Shown: piece after piece, positions 33,479 to 41,133 of the stretch
Layout of the letters: each line of letters opens with the position of its first letter
Position numbering within the stretch: the first letter of the stretch is position 1
NCBI GenBank assembly: GCA_947166105.1
Contig: CAMVCZ010000020.1
Location: 1-58,373, forward strand
Reading direction: 5' to 3'
DNA: 58,373 bases
Source: an uncultured Bacteroidales bacterium
GTDB taxonomy: Bacteria; Bacteroidota; Bacteroidia; Bacteroidales; F082
Program-made: the position numbers and the translations under genes
Notes under the pieces: model-generated
What the model saw: the letters and a program-made list of their open reading frames with translations, nothing else
Told to the model about the DNA's origin: nothing
Databases searched by the model: none

Positions 33479-33511
33479 CCAGACGTATTTGTTGATTTGG
33501 TTTTTGGACAT
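33479..33511 (-). pseudogene. Truncated 5' end of the WYL regulator gene
   Basis: 33 nt identical to the first 33 nt of the WYL gene (32361-32393), encoding MSKNQINKYVW, then diverging. The ATG lies 5 nt after the stop of the GIY-YIG gene. It marks the original position of the WYL gene before the RhuM insertion. Confidence 0.8.
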
Positions 33512-33516
33512 AAAAG

Positions 33517-34428
33517 TCAATTATTGTTATATCCAAATTCTCTTGACAACAATTTTTCTTTCCACTTCGATTCACGATCAACAGCAACTTTGGGTATTAC
33601 ATTCAACGGTAATATTTCTAAAATGGACCATTGAAAGTAGTTTTCTGCGTATTTTGGATTCTTTTGACAACACTCCACTAATTTTACATCATCACCGTGA
33701 CCGTTATTTGCATATTCAGACCATCTGCTCCAAATGCCGCTTTTCATGCGCGGTTTTGAGTTCTTATATGTTACGCCAACATACTGCCGTCCGGTTTTCT
33801 TGTCCGCAATCACATAGACACAATTGCATGCTTCAAGCTTTGATTTCCATTCTTTATCTCTTACAACCTTTTTCAATTGGGAGTAATTCAAAACCACATC
33901 CTCATACCGAGTAAAGTAAGGTATTCCTGAAGTATCTATAGTTTTATACATCTGTATCACTTCTTTAGTGGTAGTCCAATTATGCATAAAATTCCGTGTG
34001 CTTTTCCCCCATTCTATTACTATTTGATTTTTTAATAAATCAAAACCAGCAACTTCAATCAATTTGTATTTTGCACCCACTTGAGTAGCTTCTATAAAAC
34101 CTAAATTTTTGAAAACACCTATGAACCTACATGAGCATTGTTCCTCACCTATGAAAACGACTAAATAAACAACATTTTTCATATCCTTTTCTTTCTGTTC
34201 GGATTGCCACTCCAGAAAAACGGGATAGTGAAAACGATATAAATCGTAAACCGACTTCCCCTTGTACTCGTTCCCAATGACGCTATCTGGCTTCACTATG
34301 TCAGAATGTCTAACTAATTTTATGCTTTTGGGATTGGTTTCGATGGCCTTATTAAAATCGGCGTTTCTTCCTGTCAATAATTCTTGAATGCTGATTAAAA
34401 TATTACTTCTATCCATGTTTTTTTCCAT
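33517..34428 (-). CDS. GIY-YIG nuclease family protein
   Basis: A 303-aa protein. The C-terminal half (~205-303) shows a GIY-YIG fold: CVYVIADKKTGRQYVGVTYK gives the paired tyrosines, GIWSRWSEYAN follows, and a late Glu in VDRESKWKEKLLSRE fits the metal-binding residue. The N-terminal ~190 residues (DLYRFHYPVFLEWQSEQKEK, VYLVVFIGEEQCSCRFIGVF) look like the partner domain often seen in prophage or defence-type GIY-YIG proteins; I cannot name it. The start is placed at the ATG at 34428, 21 nt after a -7 element (34450-34457); 34416 is an alternative. It is upstream of the WYL remnant and downstream of an unknown 187-aa gene. Confidence 0.75.
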   Translation of the reverse strand: MEKNMDRSNILISIQELLTGRNADFNKAIETNPKSIKLVRHSDIVKPDSVIGNEYKGKSVYDLYRFHYPVFLEWQSEQKEKDMKNVVYLVVFIGEEQCSCRFIGVFKNLGFIEATQVGAKYKLIEVAGFDLLKNQIVIEWGKSTRNFMHNWTTTKEVIQMYKTIDTSGIPYFTRYEDVVLNYSQLKKVVRDKEWKSKLEACNCVYVIADKKTGRQYVGVTYKNSKPRMKSGIWSRWSEYANNGHGDDVKLVECCQKNPKYAENYFQWSILEILPLNVIPKVAVDRESKWKEKLLSREFGYNNN

Positions 34429-34449
34429 AGCTTTATAATTTATCAAGTG

Positions 34450-34457
34450 CAAAAATA
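34450..34457 (-). promoter_or_regulatory. -7 promoter element TATTTTTG of the GIY-YIG gene
   Basis: The reverse strand reads TATTTTTG, 21 nt upstream of the ATG at 34428 and 18 nt after the stop of the preceding gene. Confidence 0.55.
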
Positions 34458-34475
34458 ATAAATTCTTTTTTCCCT

Positions 34476-35039
34476 TCACCACAAAAAATGCCGATAGTCC
34501 CACCAAAACTCCGACCTTCTCAGATATTGGCTGAAAGGCTCTTCAGGATGTTTGCGCCAATGCCGGTACTCAATCTTGTCGAGAATTTCATCACTCAACC
34601 ATTCGTCATCTGAAAGCAGTCTCCAATGTTCGTGGAATTTGTGGTTTTTGTCCATCTCGCTACTTGGCACCACATCCCGTTTCAATTCCTTCGTGAGCAG
34701 TTCCACAAGTTCGTCCTTGTTCAGCCGTTTGATGCGGTCAACCAAAGGAACCTTTTCGTATGGCTTTATCCGATTGCCGACCATAAGTTTCAAGATATAC
34801 TCCAAGACACAAAACTGGATGCGATTGGTGTATTCTTCGTCTCGGTCTTTGGTGTAGCGGGCAAGGACTTTCTTCAAACTCCCGCCTTGCTGTACGAAAC
34901 CGGCAAGACGCACCAACTTTTTCTCCATCGAACTCCAATTCCATTCGGCTCCGAGGTCGTCCCAATACTCTCGGTTGGCCATCATTCCTTCATATTCATT
35001 TAAGGGGACGTGATAGGGTACGTTGTATGCATAAATCAT
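34476..35039 (-). CDS. Protein of unknown function
   Basis: A 187-aa, probably cytoplasmic protein with no signal peptide and no membrane segment. It is rich in Trp, Tyr and charged residues (EYWDDLGAEWNWSSMEKKLV, then LVELLTKELKRDVVP, ending SEFWWDYRHFLW). I do not recognise a family. It precedes the GIY-YIG gene on the same strand with a 47-nt gap that contains that gene's promoter. The start at 35039 gives a plausible MIYAYNVPYHVPLNEYEG N-terminus, and no upstream Met is in frame nearby. The setting beside WYL, Fic and exonuclease genes makes an accessory or defence role possible, but nothing in the sequence shows it. Confidence 0.65.
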   Translation of the reverse strand: MIYAYNVPYHVPLNEYEGMMANREYWDDLGAEWNWSSMEKKLVRLAGFVQQGGSLKKVLARYTKDRDEEYTNRIQFCVLEYILKLMVGNRIKPYEKVPLVDRIKRLNKDELVELLTKELKRDVVPSSEMDKNHKFHEHWRLLSDDEWLSDEILDKIEYRHWRKHPEEPFSQYLRRSEFWWDYRHFLW

Positions 35040-35158
35040 AGTTTTATCGTTTTAGCTTTACGCTGCAAAGAAAAAGCAAGCCTGTGCCAAATCGCAGCAC
35101 AGGTTCAAAGTTTTTTTTCAAAAAAGACGCTTTGAGCCTCTCATGCAGAAATAAATCT

Positions 35159-35166
35159 TACTTTTG
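35159..35166 (+). promoter_or_regulatory. -7 promoter element TACTTTTG
   Basis: Reads TACTTTTG, exact to TAnnTTTG, with a TTTG at 35131-35134 upstream. It faces the transposase relic at 35227. Positions 35040-35158 otherwise hold no gene. Confidence 0.45.
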
Positions 35167-35226
35167 CGTCATGGTTCTGTCCCTTCCACGGGAAATCCAA
35201 TCCCGCCGCAAAAGCCCCAAACGAGA

Positions 35227-35400
35227 ATGAACACCGCCAACAACATACCTAACGAAACCTCCACATGGCAACAGCCGGCGCATGGCGCAAGCCGTGCATC
35301 GTGCATGTGACAATGGTGGCCAAGGGACGAGAACCCATTTTCGGCAAACTCACCCACAACGGCACACGGGCCGAGGTGGAAAAGACGGCCAAAGTCGGTT
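35227..35400 (+). pseudogene. Relic of a REP-associated (RAYT/Y1) transposase, N-terminal part
   Basis: Two overlapping frames look like pieces of one protein. From the ATG at 35227 the first reads TSTWQQPAHGASRASCM and stops; a second frame continues HVTMVAKGREPIFGKLTHNG and then TRAEVEKTAKVG. The HVTM(V)xxGRxP(I/L)FG pattern is the start of Y1-type RAYT transposases, whose catalytic HUH and Tyr lie further on. Here the sequence is lost at the 3' end of the convergent amidohydrolase gene. It therefore has one frameshift plus a large truncation. RAYTs mobilise short hairpin (REP) repeats, which is of interest given the hairpin repeats at 6571 and 22217. The identification rests on ~35 residues. 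Confidence 0.5.
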
Positions 35401-37040
35401 CAATATATGTGACACATCTTAACCTTCGCTTCAGGAATTGCCCGCTCTTCTACCGTCATTATATCGCGGTCAAGTATCACAAAATCAGCGTCTTTCCATA
35501 CTTCGATGCTGCCTTTTCGGGCTTCTAAGAAACAGCCTTTGGCCACCCAAATCGTGATGGAGCGCAAGGCTTGCTCGCGGGTGAGGGCGTTCTCCATTTG
35601 GAAGCTTTCGGCGGGCGTGCCGTTCAAATGCTTGCGGGCGACGGCGGCATAGAAAGTGTAAATCGGGCTGATGTCCTCGATGGGGAAGTCGGTGCCGTTG
35701 ATGACCCAGCCGTTCTGTTGCAGCAACTGTTGGTAGGCGTAGGCGTTCTTGATGCGCTCGCCAAGACGCTCGTCGGCCCAGTCCATATCGGAAGTGCAAT
35801 GCGTTGTCTGGATGGAAGGGATGACGGAAAACTCGCCAAAACGCTGGAAATCAGCGTCGCTTACCGTTTGAGAGTGCTCAATGCGCCAACGGAGGTCGTT
35901 TTTGCCTTTGAGGTATTCAGAAAAGATGTCCAAGATATGATGAACTCCGCCGTCGCCGATGGCGTGGCAACACACTTGATAACCAGCATCGTATGCCTTT
36001 TGGCAAACGTGGCTGTAGAAGTCGTCGCTTTCCAAAATCAAGCCGTCGTTGGTCGGGTCGTCGGTGTAGGGTTCAAGTAGTTTCGCGCCGCGAGAGCCTA
36101 AAGCACCATCGGCGTAGATTTTCACGCTGCGGACGGTGAGCCTTTCCTTGTCGATAACACCTTGATTCATAAAATAATCCATCGTCTCGTCGTCGGGATT
36201 GACCATCGCGTTGACGTGCATCTTGAGCTGTCCGGCCTGTTGCAGACTGTCGATAAGATTAATGGTGGCGATGTCTTGTCCCGCATCGGTGACGCTCGTC
36301 AGACCTACCGCCATACAGTTCTTTTGCGCTTTCAGCAAGGCTTGAACCCGCAGTTCGGTTTCCATTTTCGGCACCAAAGCCTTGGCGGCATCGGCCAAAT
36401 TGTCCAACAACACGCCCGTGCAGCGACCCTCCTTGACGATGGCCATGCCGCCGTCCATCTTCGTGTTTTCGTTAATGCCCGCCAAATCAAGCACTTCCTT
36501 GGAAACCAAAACGGCGTGACCATCCACGCGGGTCAGCAGGACTTTTTTTTCTGGAAAAGCCTCGGCAAGTCTTTCATTGTCAGGAAATTCGGCCACTTCC
36601 CAAAGGTTTTGGTCCCAGCCGCGACCCAAGAGCCATTCGGAAGGGTAGAGGCTATCGTGGACTTTTAGCCGCTCAATGATTTCGTCGTAGGATCGGCTGC
36701 TTTTCAGGTCGGCCCAGCGGATGAGGTTTTCGCCGTAACCCGTGAAATGGCTGTGGCCGTCCATAAAGCCCGGATACACTGCATCGCCTTGGGCATCAAT
36801 GGTTTCCTTGGCTGAATATTGGCCCATGATGGTCGCTTCATCGCCAACGGCGACAAACTTCCCATCCTTGACGGCAAAGGCTTGGGCTTTGGAGAAATCA
36901 CCGTCGACGGTATAGACGTTGGCATTGTGGACGATGAGGTCAACAGGTGTTTTTTGGTTGCATGAGGTCATAAGCATTAGAATTGAAGCGCAGAACGCTG
37001 GAATGATGGTTTTAAGTGATTGTTTTACAGTTGTTTTCAT
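35400..37040 (-). CDS. Amidohydrolase family lipoprotein (YtcJ-like)
   Basis: A 546-aa protein. The lipoprotein signal peptide ends CASILMLMTSCNQK, with the lipobox Cys near residue 27. The metal-dependent amidohydrolase fold of the Amidohydro_3 group follows: PGFMDGHSHFTGYGEN (HxH ligands), VKIYADGALGSRGA, QVCCHAIGDGG, RIEHSQTVSD and GTDFPIEDISP (final Asp). YtcJ-like enzymes hydrolyse amide or imide-like bonds; the substrate is unknown. A lipid-anchored form would act at the periplasmic side of a membrane or at the cell surface. The start at 37040 follows recX by 20 nt and is chosen to give the signal peptide; the longer frame is non-coding leader. It is the last gene of the operon 39275-35400. 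Confidence 0.88.
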   Translation of the reverse strand: MKTTVKQSLKTIIPAFCASILMLMTSCNQKTPVDLIVHNANVYTVDGDFSKAQAFAVKDGKFVAVGDEATIMGQYSAKETIDAQGDAVYPGFMDGHSHFTGYGENLIRWADLKSSRSYDEIIERLKVHDSLYPSEWLLGRGWDQNLWEVAEFPDNERLAEAFPEKKVLLTRVDGHAVLVSKEVLDLAGINENTKMDGGMAIVKEGRCTGVLLDNLADAAKALVPKMETELRVQALLKAQKNCMAVGLTSVTDAGQDIATINLIDSLQQAGQLKMHVNAMVNPDDETMDYFMNQGVIDKERLTVRSVKIYADGALGSRGAKLLEPYTDDPTNDGLILESDDFYSHVCQKAYDAGYQVCCHAIGDGGVHHILDIFSEYLKGKNDLRWRIEHSQTVSDADFQRFGEFSVIPSIQTTHCTSDMDWADERLGERIKNAYAYQQLLQQNGWVINGTDFPIEDISPIYTFYAAVARKHLNGTPAESFQMENALTREQALRSITIWVAKGCFLEARKGSIEVWKDADFVILDRDIMTVEERAIPEAKVKMCHIY

Positions 37041-37060
37041 TTCTGCATGTTTTTTTGAAT

Positions 37061-37534
37061 TCAAAAATCCTTCAAGATGTCCCAAACAAGATTGCCTTCA
37101 AAGCCCTTCTGCATTGCGTAGGCGGCCAATTTGCGTTTTTTCTCGAAGTCGTTGGCAGCTTTCACGGTCTTGGATTTGGTTTTCAGAATGTCGATGAGAC
37201 GCTGTCGGTAGGCTTCTTCGTCGGTTTGCTCTAAGGCTTCTTCAATAATCTCTTTGTCAATGCCTTTTTGTATTAGGTGGAAACGGATTTTGTTCACGCC
37301 CCAGCCGCTTTGGTTGATTTTGCCGCGCACGAAACTTTTGGCAAACCGCTCATCGTTGACAAAACGATTATCCAACAGATAATCAAGGATTTCGTCTTTT
37401 TCTTTTTGCGGAATGTCGAAGGTTTTCAGTTTGTCGCGCACATCCTTTACGCAACGTTCCTGATAGGCGCAGTATTTGGCCATTTTGTCCAAAACTTGGT
37501 CGGGAGTGAGTGGCTTGTCAGGTTGCTTGGGCAT
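37061..37534 (-). CDS. recX: RecX regulatory protein
   Basis: A 157-aa cytoplasmic protein of RecX size. Three-helix repeats are visible: LDKMAKYCAYQERCVKDVRDKL (first repeat, shown minus its ends), LDYLLDNRFVNDERFAKSFV (the LxxxxxVDDxxFAxxY-like block) and GVNKIRFHLIQKGIDKEII (the GxxxIxxxLxxKGI block). RecX binds RecA filaments and modulates recombination and SOS induction. The start ATG overlaps the stop of the permease gene (TGATG), so translation is coupled. recA is not in the window. Finding recX inside an operon with a permease, a nicotinamidase-like lipoprotein and an amidohydrolase is probably convenience rather than shared function. Confidence 0.88.
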   Translation of the reverse strand: MPKQPDKPLTPDQVLDKMAKYCAYQERCVKDVRDKLKTFDIPQKEKDEILDYLLDNRFVNDERFAKSFVRGKINQSGWGVNKIRFHLIQKGIDKEIIEEALEQTDEEAYRQRLIDILKTKSKTVKAANDFEKKRKLAAYAMQKGFEGNLVWDILKDF

Positions 37535-38553
37535 CAGCAGTCGATTTTGAGGTCGCCTTCTTTAATCCAGCCTATCTTTCTTAGAATCAAACCGAAAAGC
37601 CAAGTGAGGACGGCGGGCAAAACGAAACAAACAAGCAACATCCCAATCCACATATTCGCGCCGCCTTCAGGCATTGCGGTGTAGATGCCGATAGGTCCGA
37701 CGAGGCCGCAAGTGCCCATACCTGAACCGATAGGGATGTTTTGCAAATGGAAGACGCAGGTGGAAATCGGGCCAGTGATGGCAGCTGTCAGAAGCACTGG
37801 AATCCAAATTTTGGGGTTTTTCACGATGTTGCCCATTTGCAGCATAGAAGTACCCAAACCTTGCGCAACAAGTCCGCCCCAGCGGTTTTCCCTGAAACTC
37901 AGTATGGCAAAGCCTATCATTTGTGCGCAACAGCCCGCTGTGGCCGCTCCTCCGGCAATGCCGCCCAAACCGATGGCAAGGCAAATGGCCGCCGAACTAA
38001 TCGGTAGTGTCAGGACCATACCGATGACCACCGAAACGACGATGCCCATAAGGAAAGGCTGCATTTGCGTGGCGTTTTCGATGAAAGTGCCAAGCGCGGT
38101 CATTACCTTTTGAATGGGTGCGCCCACGGCGTAGGCCACCAAAACGCCGCTGATAATCACAACGGCAGGCGTGACCAAAATGTCGACTTGGGTTTCCTTG
38201 TAGACTATCTTGCCCAACTCAATGGCCACAATGACAGCGGCGTAGGCTCCCATCGGGCCACCGAGTTCGTTGCCCGCAATGCCCACGGCAATCGCGCTGA
38301 ACAGCACCAAGCCTTCACACCCCAATTTATAGGCGATTGCTACTGCTATGGCAGCTCCCGTAGCGGCTTTGGCGTATTTCGCGATGGTCACGAAGGCCTC
38401 AATACCGGTTTTGTCGCCCAACGTCTGGAAGATGGTGCCGATGAGCAACGAAGCAAACAAGCCCAAAGCCATAGCACCAAGAGCGTCGACGAAATAAACC
38501 TTCCAAGTCATGTCGATGCCCTTGCGCTGTAGGAATGTCTTGAATTTAGTCAT
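37534..38553 (-). CDS. PTS EIIC-like membrane permease
   Basis: A 339-aa polytopic inner-membrane protein with about eight to ten hydrophobic segments rich in Gly and Ala (e.g. VYFVDALGAMALGLFASLL, VVIISGVLVAYAVGAPIQKV, GTCGLVGPIGIYTAMPEGG). The conserved Gly-rich blocks GNELGGPMGAYAA and GLGGIAGGAATAGCCAQM resemble the PTS_EIIC_2 family. These proteins resemble PTS sugar permeases but usually occur alone, without EIIA or EIIB domains, as here, so the substrate and energy source are unclear. Its ATG overlaps the stop of the nicotinamidase-like gene (TAATG) and its stop overlaps the recX ATG (TGATG), giving a tightly coupled operon. Confidence 0.83.
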   Translation of the reverse strand: MTKFKTFLQRKGIDMTWKVYFVDALGAMALGLFASLLIGTIFQTLGDKTGIEAFVTIAKYAKAATGAAIAVAIAYKLGCEGLVLFSAIAVGIAGNELGGPMGAYAAVIVAIELGKIVYKETQVDILVTPAVVIISGVLVAYAVGAPIQKVMTALGTFIENATQMQPFLMGIVVSVVIGMVLTLPISSAAICLAIGLGGIAGGAATAGCCAQMIGFAILSFRENRWGGLVAQGLGTSMLQMGNIVKNPKIWIPVLLTAAITGPISTCVFHLQNIPIGSGMGTCGLVGPIGIYTAMPEGGANMWIGMLLVCFVLPAVLTWLFGLILRKIGWIKEGDLKIDC

Positions 38554-39275
38554 TAAAACTCAATGCCTTGTATGTTGTTTTCCTTCATCAGGTCGGAGAG
38601 TTTAGTGTCGTTGTCGTCGACGGCGGCGAGGCAGTTGGTGACGATTCGGATTTGCTTGGCGGGATAGAAAGCCATCAAGTCTTTGGTTGTTTCATAAACG
38701 CAGTAATCCGTGGCGATGCCGCAGATGTCGATGCCATCAAAATGTTCAAATTCCTCGATGGTGCGACGAAGTTTCTCACCGCTGTGCTTGTTTTGGAAAA
38801 TGCTAAACTCTTCTTTGTCAGCCAAATCGCCTTTCTGCATATAATGGATGTTGGAAACGTTGGCAGTCAAGCCATTTAGTACTTGTTGCAAAGCGGGATA
38901 TACATTCATGCCTTCGGTGCCTTGCACGCAGTGGGGCGGAAACACGCCGCCTTGTTCCACAAACGAGCAGTGATCCTTGGGATGCGCGTCTTGCGTGACG
39001 ATAATCCAACTGTAGTTTTTCCATGCGCCACCGTCCAAAGCCTTGGCCAAATAGTCCATTGCTGCGGGACCGTTTTTGGTGGCCAAACTGCCTGTGGTGA
39101 AGTCGATTTGCGGGTCGACGATGATGAGCAGACGGTTGGGGAGAGTCGCTTCCTCGGCTTTGGTTTCGGCCTGGGTTTCTTTGGTGGCCTCTTCTTTTTT
39201 CTGGTTTTTGTTGCCGCAGCCCACTAAGGCAAGCGCAGCGACGAGCACGATGGCTCCAATGAGGTTTTTCTTCAT
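38553..39275 (-). CDS. Nicotinamidase/isochorismatase-family lipoprotein
   Basis: A 240-aa protein. The N-terminal lipoprotein signal MKKNLIGAIVLVAALALVGC is followed by a Lys/Glu-rich linker (KKEEATKETQAETKAEE). The isochorismatase fold follows: IIVDPQIDF (catalytic Asp), TQDAHPKDHCSF (metal-binding D-x-H and H), GTEGMNVYPAL and CGIATDYCVYETTKD (nucleophile Cys). The motif set matches nicotinamidase PncA, which converts nicotinamide to nicotinate in NAD salvage and is normally cytoplasmic. A lipid-anchored, exported version is unusual and would act outside the cytoplasm. The start at 39275 follows a -7 element (39301-39308). It is the first gene of a four-gene operon. Confidence 0.87.
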   Translation of the reverse strand: MKKNLIGAIVLVAALALVGCGNKNQKKEEATKETQAETKAEEATLPNRLLIIVDPQIDFTTGSLATKNGPAAMDYLAKALDGGAWKNYSWIIVTQDAHPKDHCSFVEQGGVFPPHCVQGTEGMNVYPALQQVLNGLTANVSNIHYMQKGDLADKEEFSIFQNKHSGEKLRRTIEEFEHFDGIDICGIATDYCVYETTKDLMAFYPAKQIRIVTNCLAAVDDNDTKLSDLMKENNIQGIEF

Positions 39276-39300
39276 CTTATTATGTGTTAGAAATTTGCGG

Positions 39301-39308
39301 CAAAGGTA
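39301..39308 (-). promoter_or_regulatory. -7 promoter element TACCTTTG of the nicotinamidase operon
   Basis: The reverse strand reads TACCTTTG, exact to TAnnTTTG, 25 nt upstream of the ATG at 39275. It is the only promoter-like site seen for the overlapping four-gene operon down to 35400. Confidence 0.6.
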
Positions 39309-39363
39309 GTGAATTTTTTGTTTTTGTGGCAACAGCATTTGTGTTCGTGCTTTGATGTTTGCT

Positions 39364-39467
39364 CGATACCATAGCCAAATCTACAAAAAAAGGACACTTT
39401 TGGCTTTACAATCGAAAATACTATAGCCAAATCCATCAAAAATTGGGTACTTTTGGCTCTAGTATCG
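39364..39467. repeat. ~105-bp palindromic direct repeat, downstream side of the ATPase gene
   Basis: Two tandem imperfect palindromes. The second has arms ATACTATAGCCAAA (39418-39431) and TTTGGCTCTAGTAT (39452-39465), one mismatch, with a 20-nt loop. The pair repeats, at roughly 80-85 percent by eye, at 40998-41102 on the other side of the ATPase gene in the same orientation. Confidence 0.8.
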
Positions 39468-39483
39468 GAAGCCAAAACGACTC

Positions 39484-40941
39484 TTATAGTTCCACTTTGG
39501 CGAAGAGGTCGTTCAAGGTGATTTCAGAATGAACGACATCTGACCATTCGTTTCGTTTCACGCCGTATGTGGTGATAAACACGTGTTGGAGCGCTTTTCG
39601 CGTTTTGGTGACGTGGCGGAAAGTCGCTTCGCGCGACCAAAGTTTGCGCTCGTATTCCTCCGTGATGACGTATGGCGACTTGGAGTATTTGATTTCGCAG
39701 ATGTTAATCACCTCGTCGTTGCGGTCGATGAGCAGGTCGATTTGGCCGCCTTCCCACTCGGTTTTGTCGCTGTCGGTGAAGGTTTTGCACGACCACGAAT
39801 AGGCACTGCTCAACACGCCGAGAATGCCGAGTTTCGCCTTGATTTGGCGCAGGTGTTGGAGGCACACTTGCTCGAAAGCATAGCCTTTCCAAGCGTTTTG
39901 GGCGGGCAAGCCGTGGTTGTTTTGCCAGAATTGCTCGTCTTTGTGTGTCGACAATCCGGCGTGGCGCAAATAAAACAGCGTGAACGGGTCGGAAAGCTGA
40001 TAGAGCGCGTCTTTGTCCGACTTCCCGATGGCACTGTATCTCCTGATGAAGTCGCAACTGCACAATTCGTTGAGGATGGTGGTCAACCGCCCTCCGCTCT
40101 TCATTTTCAACGACTTGATGATTTCTTCGCGGGTCATTCCCTTGGTTTTTTCGGCTAAGATTTCCACCACTTGCCGATATTGCTCCGAGTCTTTGAACAA
40201 ACTGCGATAAAGGAATTCAAACTCCGTGCTCAGCGGTGCGCCTTCGCGGAAAAACAGGTCGTCGATGCTTTTTGCGAAGGGCTTGTCTTTATCGAGCATA
40301 TCTAAATAATAAGGTATGCCGCCCAAAATCATATAGGCTTCCGTGATTTGGTAGCGGTTCCAACGTATGCCCTTGGCCTTGATGAGAAATTCCTCCGTTT
40401 CGTTCAATCGGAAAGGGGCCAGGTAAATCTGCCGCGTGACGCGCCCGTAGAGGCCGCCTTTGTCGCCGATGATTTTCGACAGCATCCAAGTCGTGGAACT
40501 TCCGCAGATGAAGAGTTTCATGCCATCTTGCATTGAGGCCCACGAGTTCCAGAAGTATCCAAAGGCTTGGATGAAGTGGCTTTTGGGCGTGTCCATCCAC
40601 GGCAGTTCGTCGAGAAATACCACGATTTTCCTTTTGCGGAGCGTACTTAAGTATTTGCGCAAGAGGCGGAAAGCCTCAAACCAAGTCTTGGGCACGGGGG
40701 TTGCCTTGCCGGTCTTTTTCTCGATTTCGGCAGCGAATACCGAAAGTTGCACCTGCTTGGGCGTTTCGTAAAGCCCAGTGAAGTAAAAGTCGAATTGCTC
40801 GTCGAAGAAACGCTTCACGAGATAGGTTTTCCCGACACGCCGCCGCCCGTAGATGGCCACAAGTTCGGCCTTGTCGGACTGGTATAGTTTCTTGATGAGG
40901 GATTGCTCGTAATCTCTTCCGATAATGCTGCGATTTTTCAT
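39484..40941 (-). CDS. DUF234-type AAA ATPase with PD-(D/E)XK-like C-terminus
   Basis: A 485-aa protein. The N-terminus MKNRSIIGRDYEQSLIKKLY leads to Walker A AIYGRRRVGKTYL (~30-42) and Walker B VVFLDELPWMD (~113), with a sensor-like FICGSSTTWM. A winged-helix-like middle follows (~240-300). The C-terminal DUF234 region has GGQIDLLIDR and NICEIKYSKSP, an ID...ExK arrangement of PD-(D/E)XK nucleases. Members of this family are common in Bacteroidota and archaea, and their role is unclear. The gene is bracketed by ~105-bp direct repeats made of palindromes with conserved CCAAA/TTTGG. Its promoter -7 element is at 40967-40974, inside the bracketed segment. A paralogue lies at 46389. Confidence 0.87.
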   Translation of the reverse strand: MKNRSIIGRDYEQSLIKKLYQSDKAELVAIYGRRRVGKTYLVKRFFDEQFDFYFTGLYETPKQVQLSVFAAEIEKKTGKATPVPKTWFEAFRLLRKYLSTLRKRKIVVFLDELPWMDTPKSHFIQAFGYFWNSWASMQDGMKLFICGSSTTWMLSKIIGDKGGLYGRVTRQIYLAPFRLNETEEFLIKAKGIRWNRYQITEAYMILGGIPYYLDMLDKDKPFAKSIDDLFFREGAPLSTEFEFLYRSLFKDSEQYRQVVEILAEKTKGMTREEIIKSLKMKSGGRLTTILNELCSCDFIRRYSAIGKSDKDALYQLSDPFTLFYLRHAGLSTHKDEQFWQNNHGLPAQNAWKGYAFEQVCLQHLRQIKAKLGILGVLSSAYSWSCKTFTDSDKTEWEGGQIDLLIDRNDEVINICEIKYSKSPYVITEEYERKLWSREATFRHVTKTRKALQHVFITTYGVKRNEWSDVVHSEITLNDLFAKVEL

Positions 40942-40966
40942 AGTGTGTTTCGTCGTATTTCGCTGG

Positions 40967-40974
40967 CAAAGATA
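40967..40974 (-). promoter_or_regulatory. -7 promoter element TATCTTTG of the ATPase gene
   Basis: The reverse strand reads TATCTTTG, exact to TAnnTTTG, 25 nt upstream of the ATG at 40941, between the gene and the upstream palindromic repeat. Confidence 0.6.
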
Positions 40975-40997
40975 GAGATAAATTCTGAAATAGGAGG

Positions 40998-41102
40998 CAA
41001 TACTATAGCCAAATCTATCAAAAAATAGATACTTTTGGCTTTATAATCGATAATACTATGGCCAAATCTATCAAAATAATGGTACTTTTGGCTATAGTAT
41101 CG
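40998..41102. repeat. ~105-bp palindromic direct repeat, upstream side of the ATPase gene
   Basis: Two tandem palindromes with arms 41000-41013/41034-41047 and 41053-41066/41087-41100. The second pairs ATACTATGGCCAAA with TTTGGCTATAGTAT (one mismatch). It is the partner of 39364-39467. Confidence 0.8.
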
Positions 41103-41133
41103 TGAATAAAAACATTCTTTAATTTTTGTGTAT

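Noticed and set aside
39364..41102. Repeated palindromes considered as a CRISPR array
   Set aside because: There are only two units per side, spacing is filled by loop sequence rather than unique spacers, and no cas genes are present.
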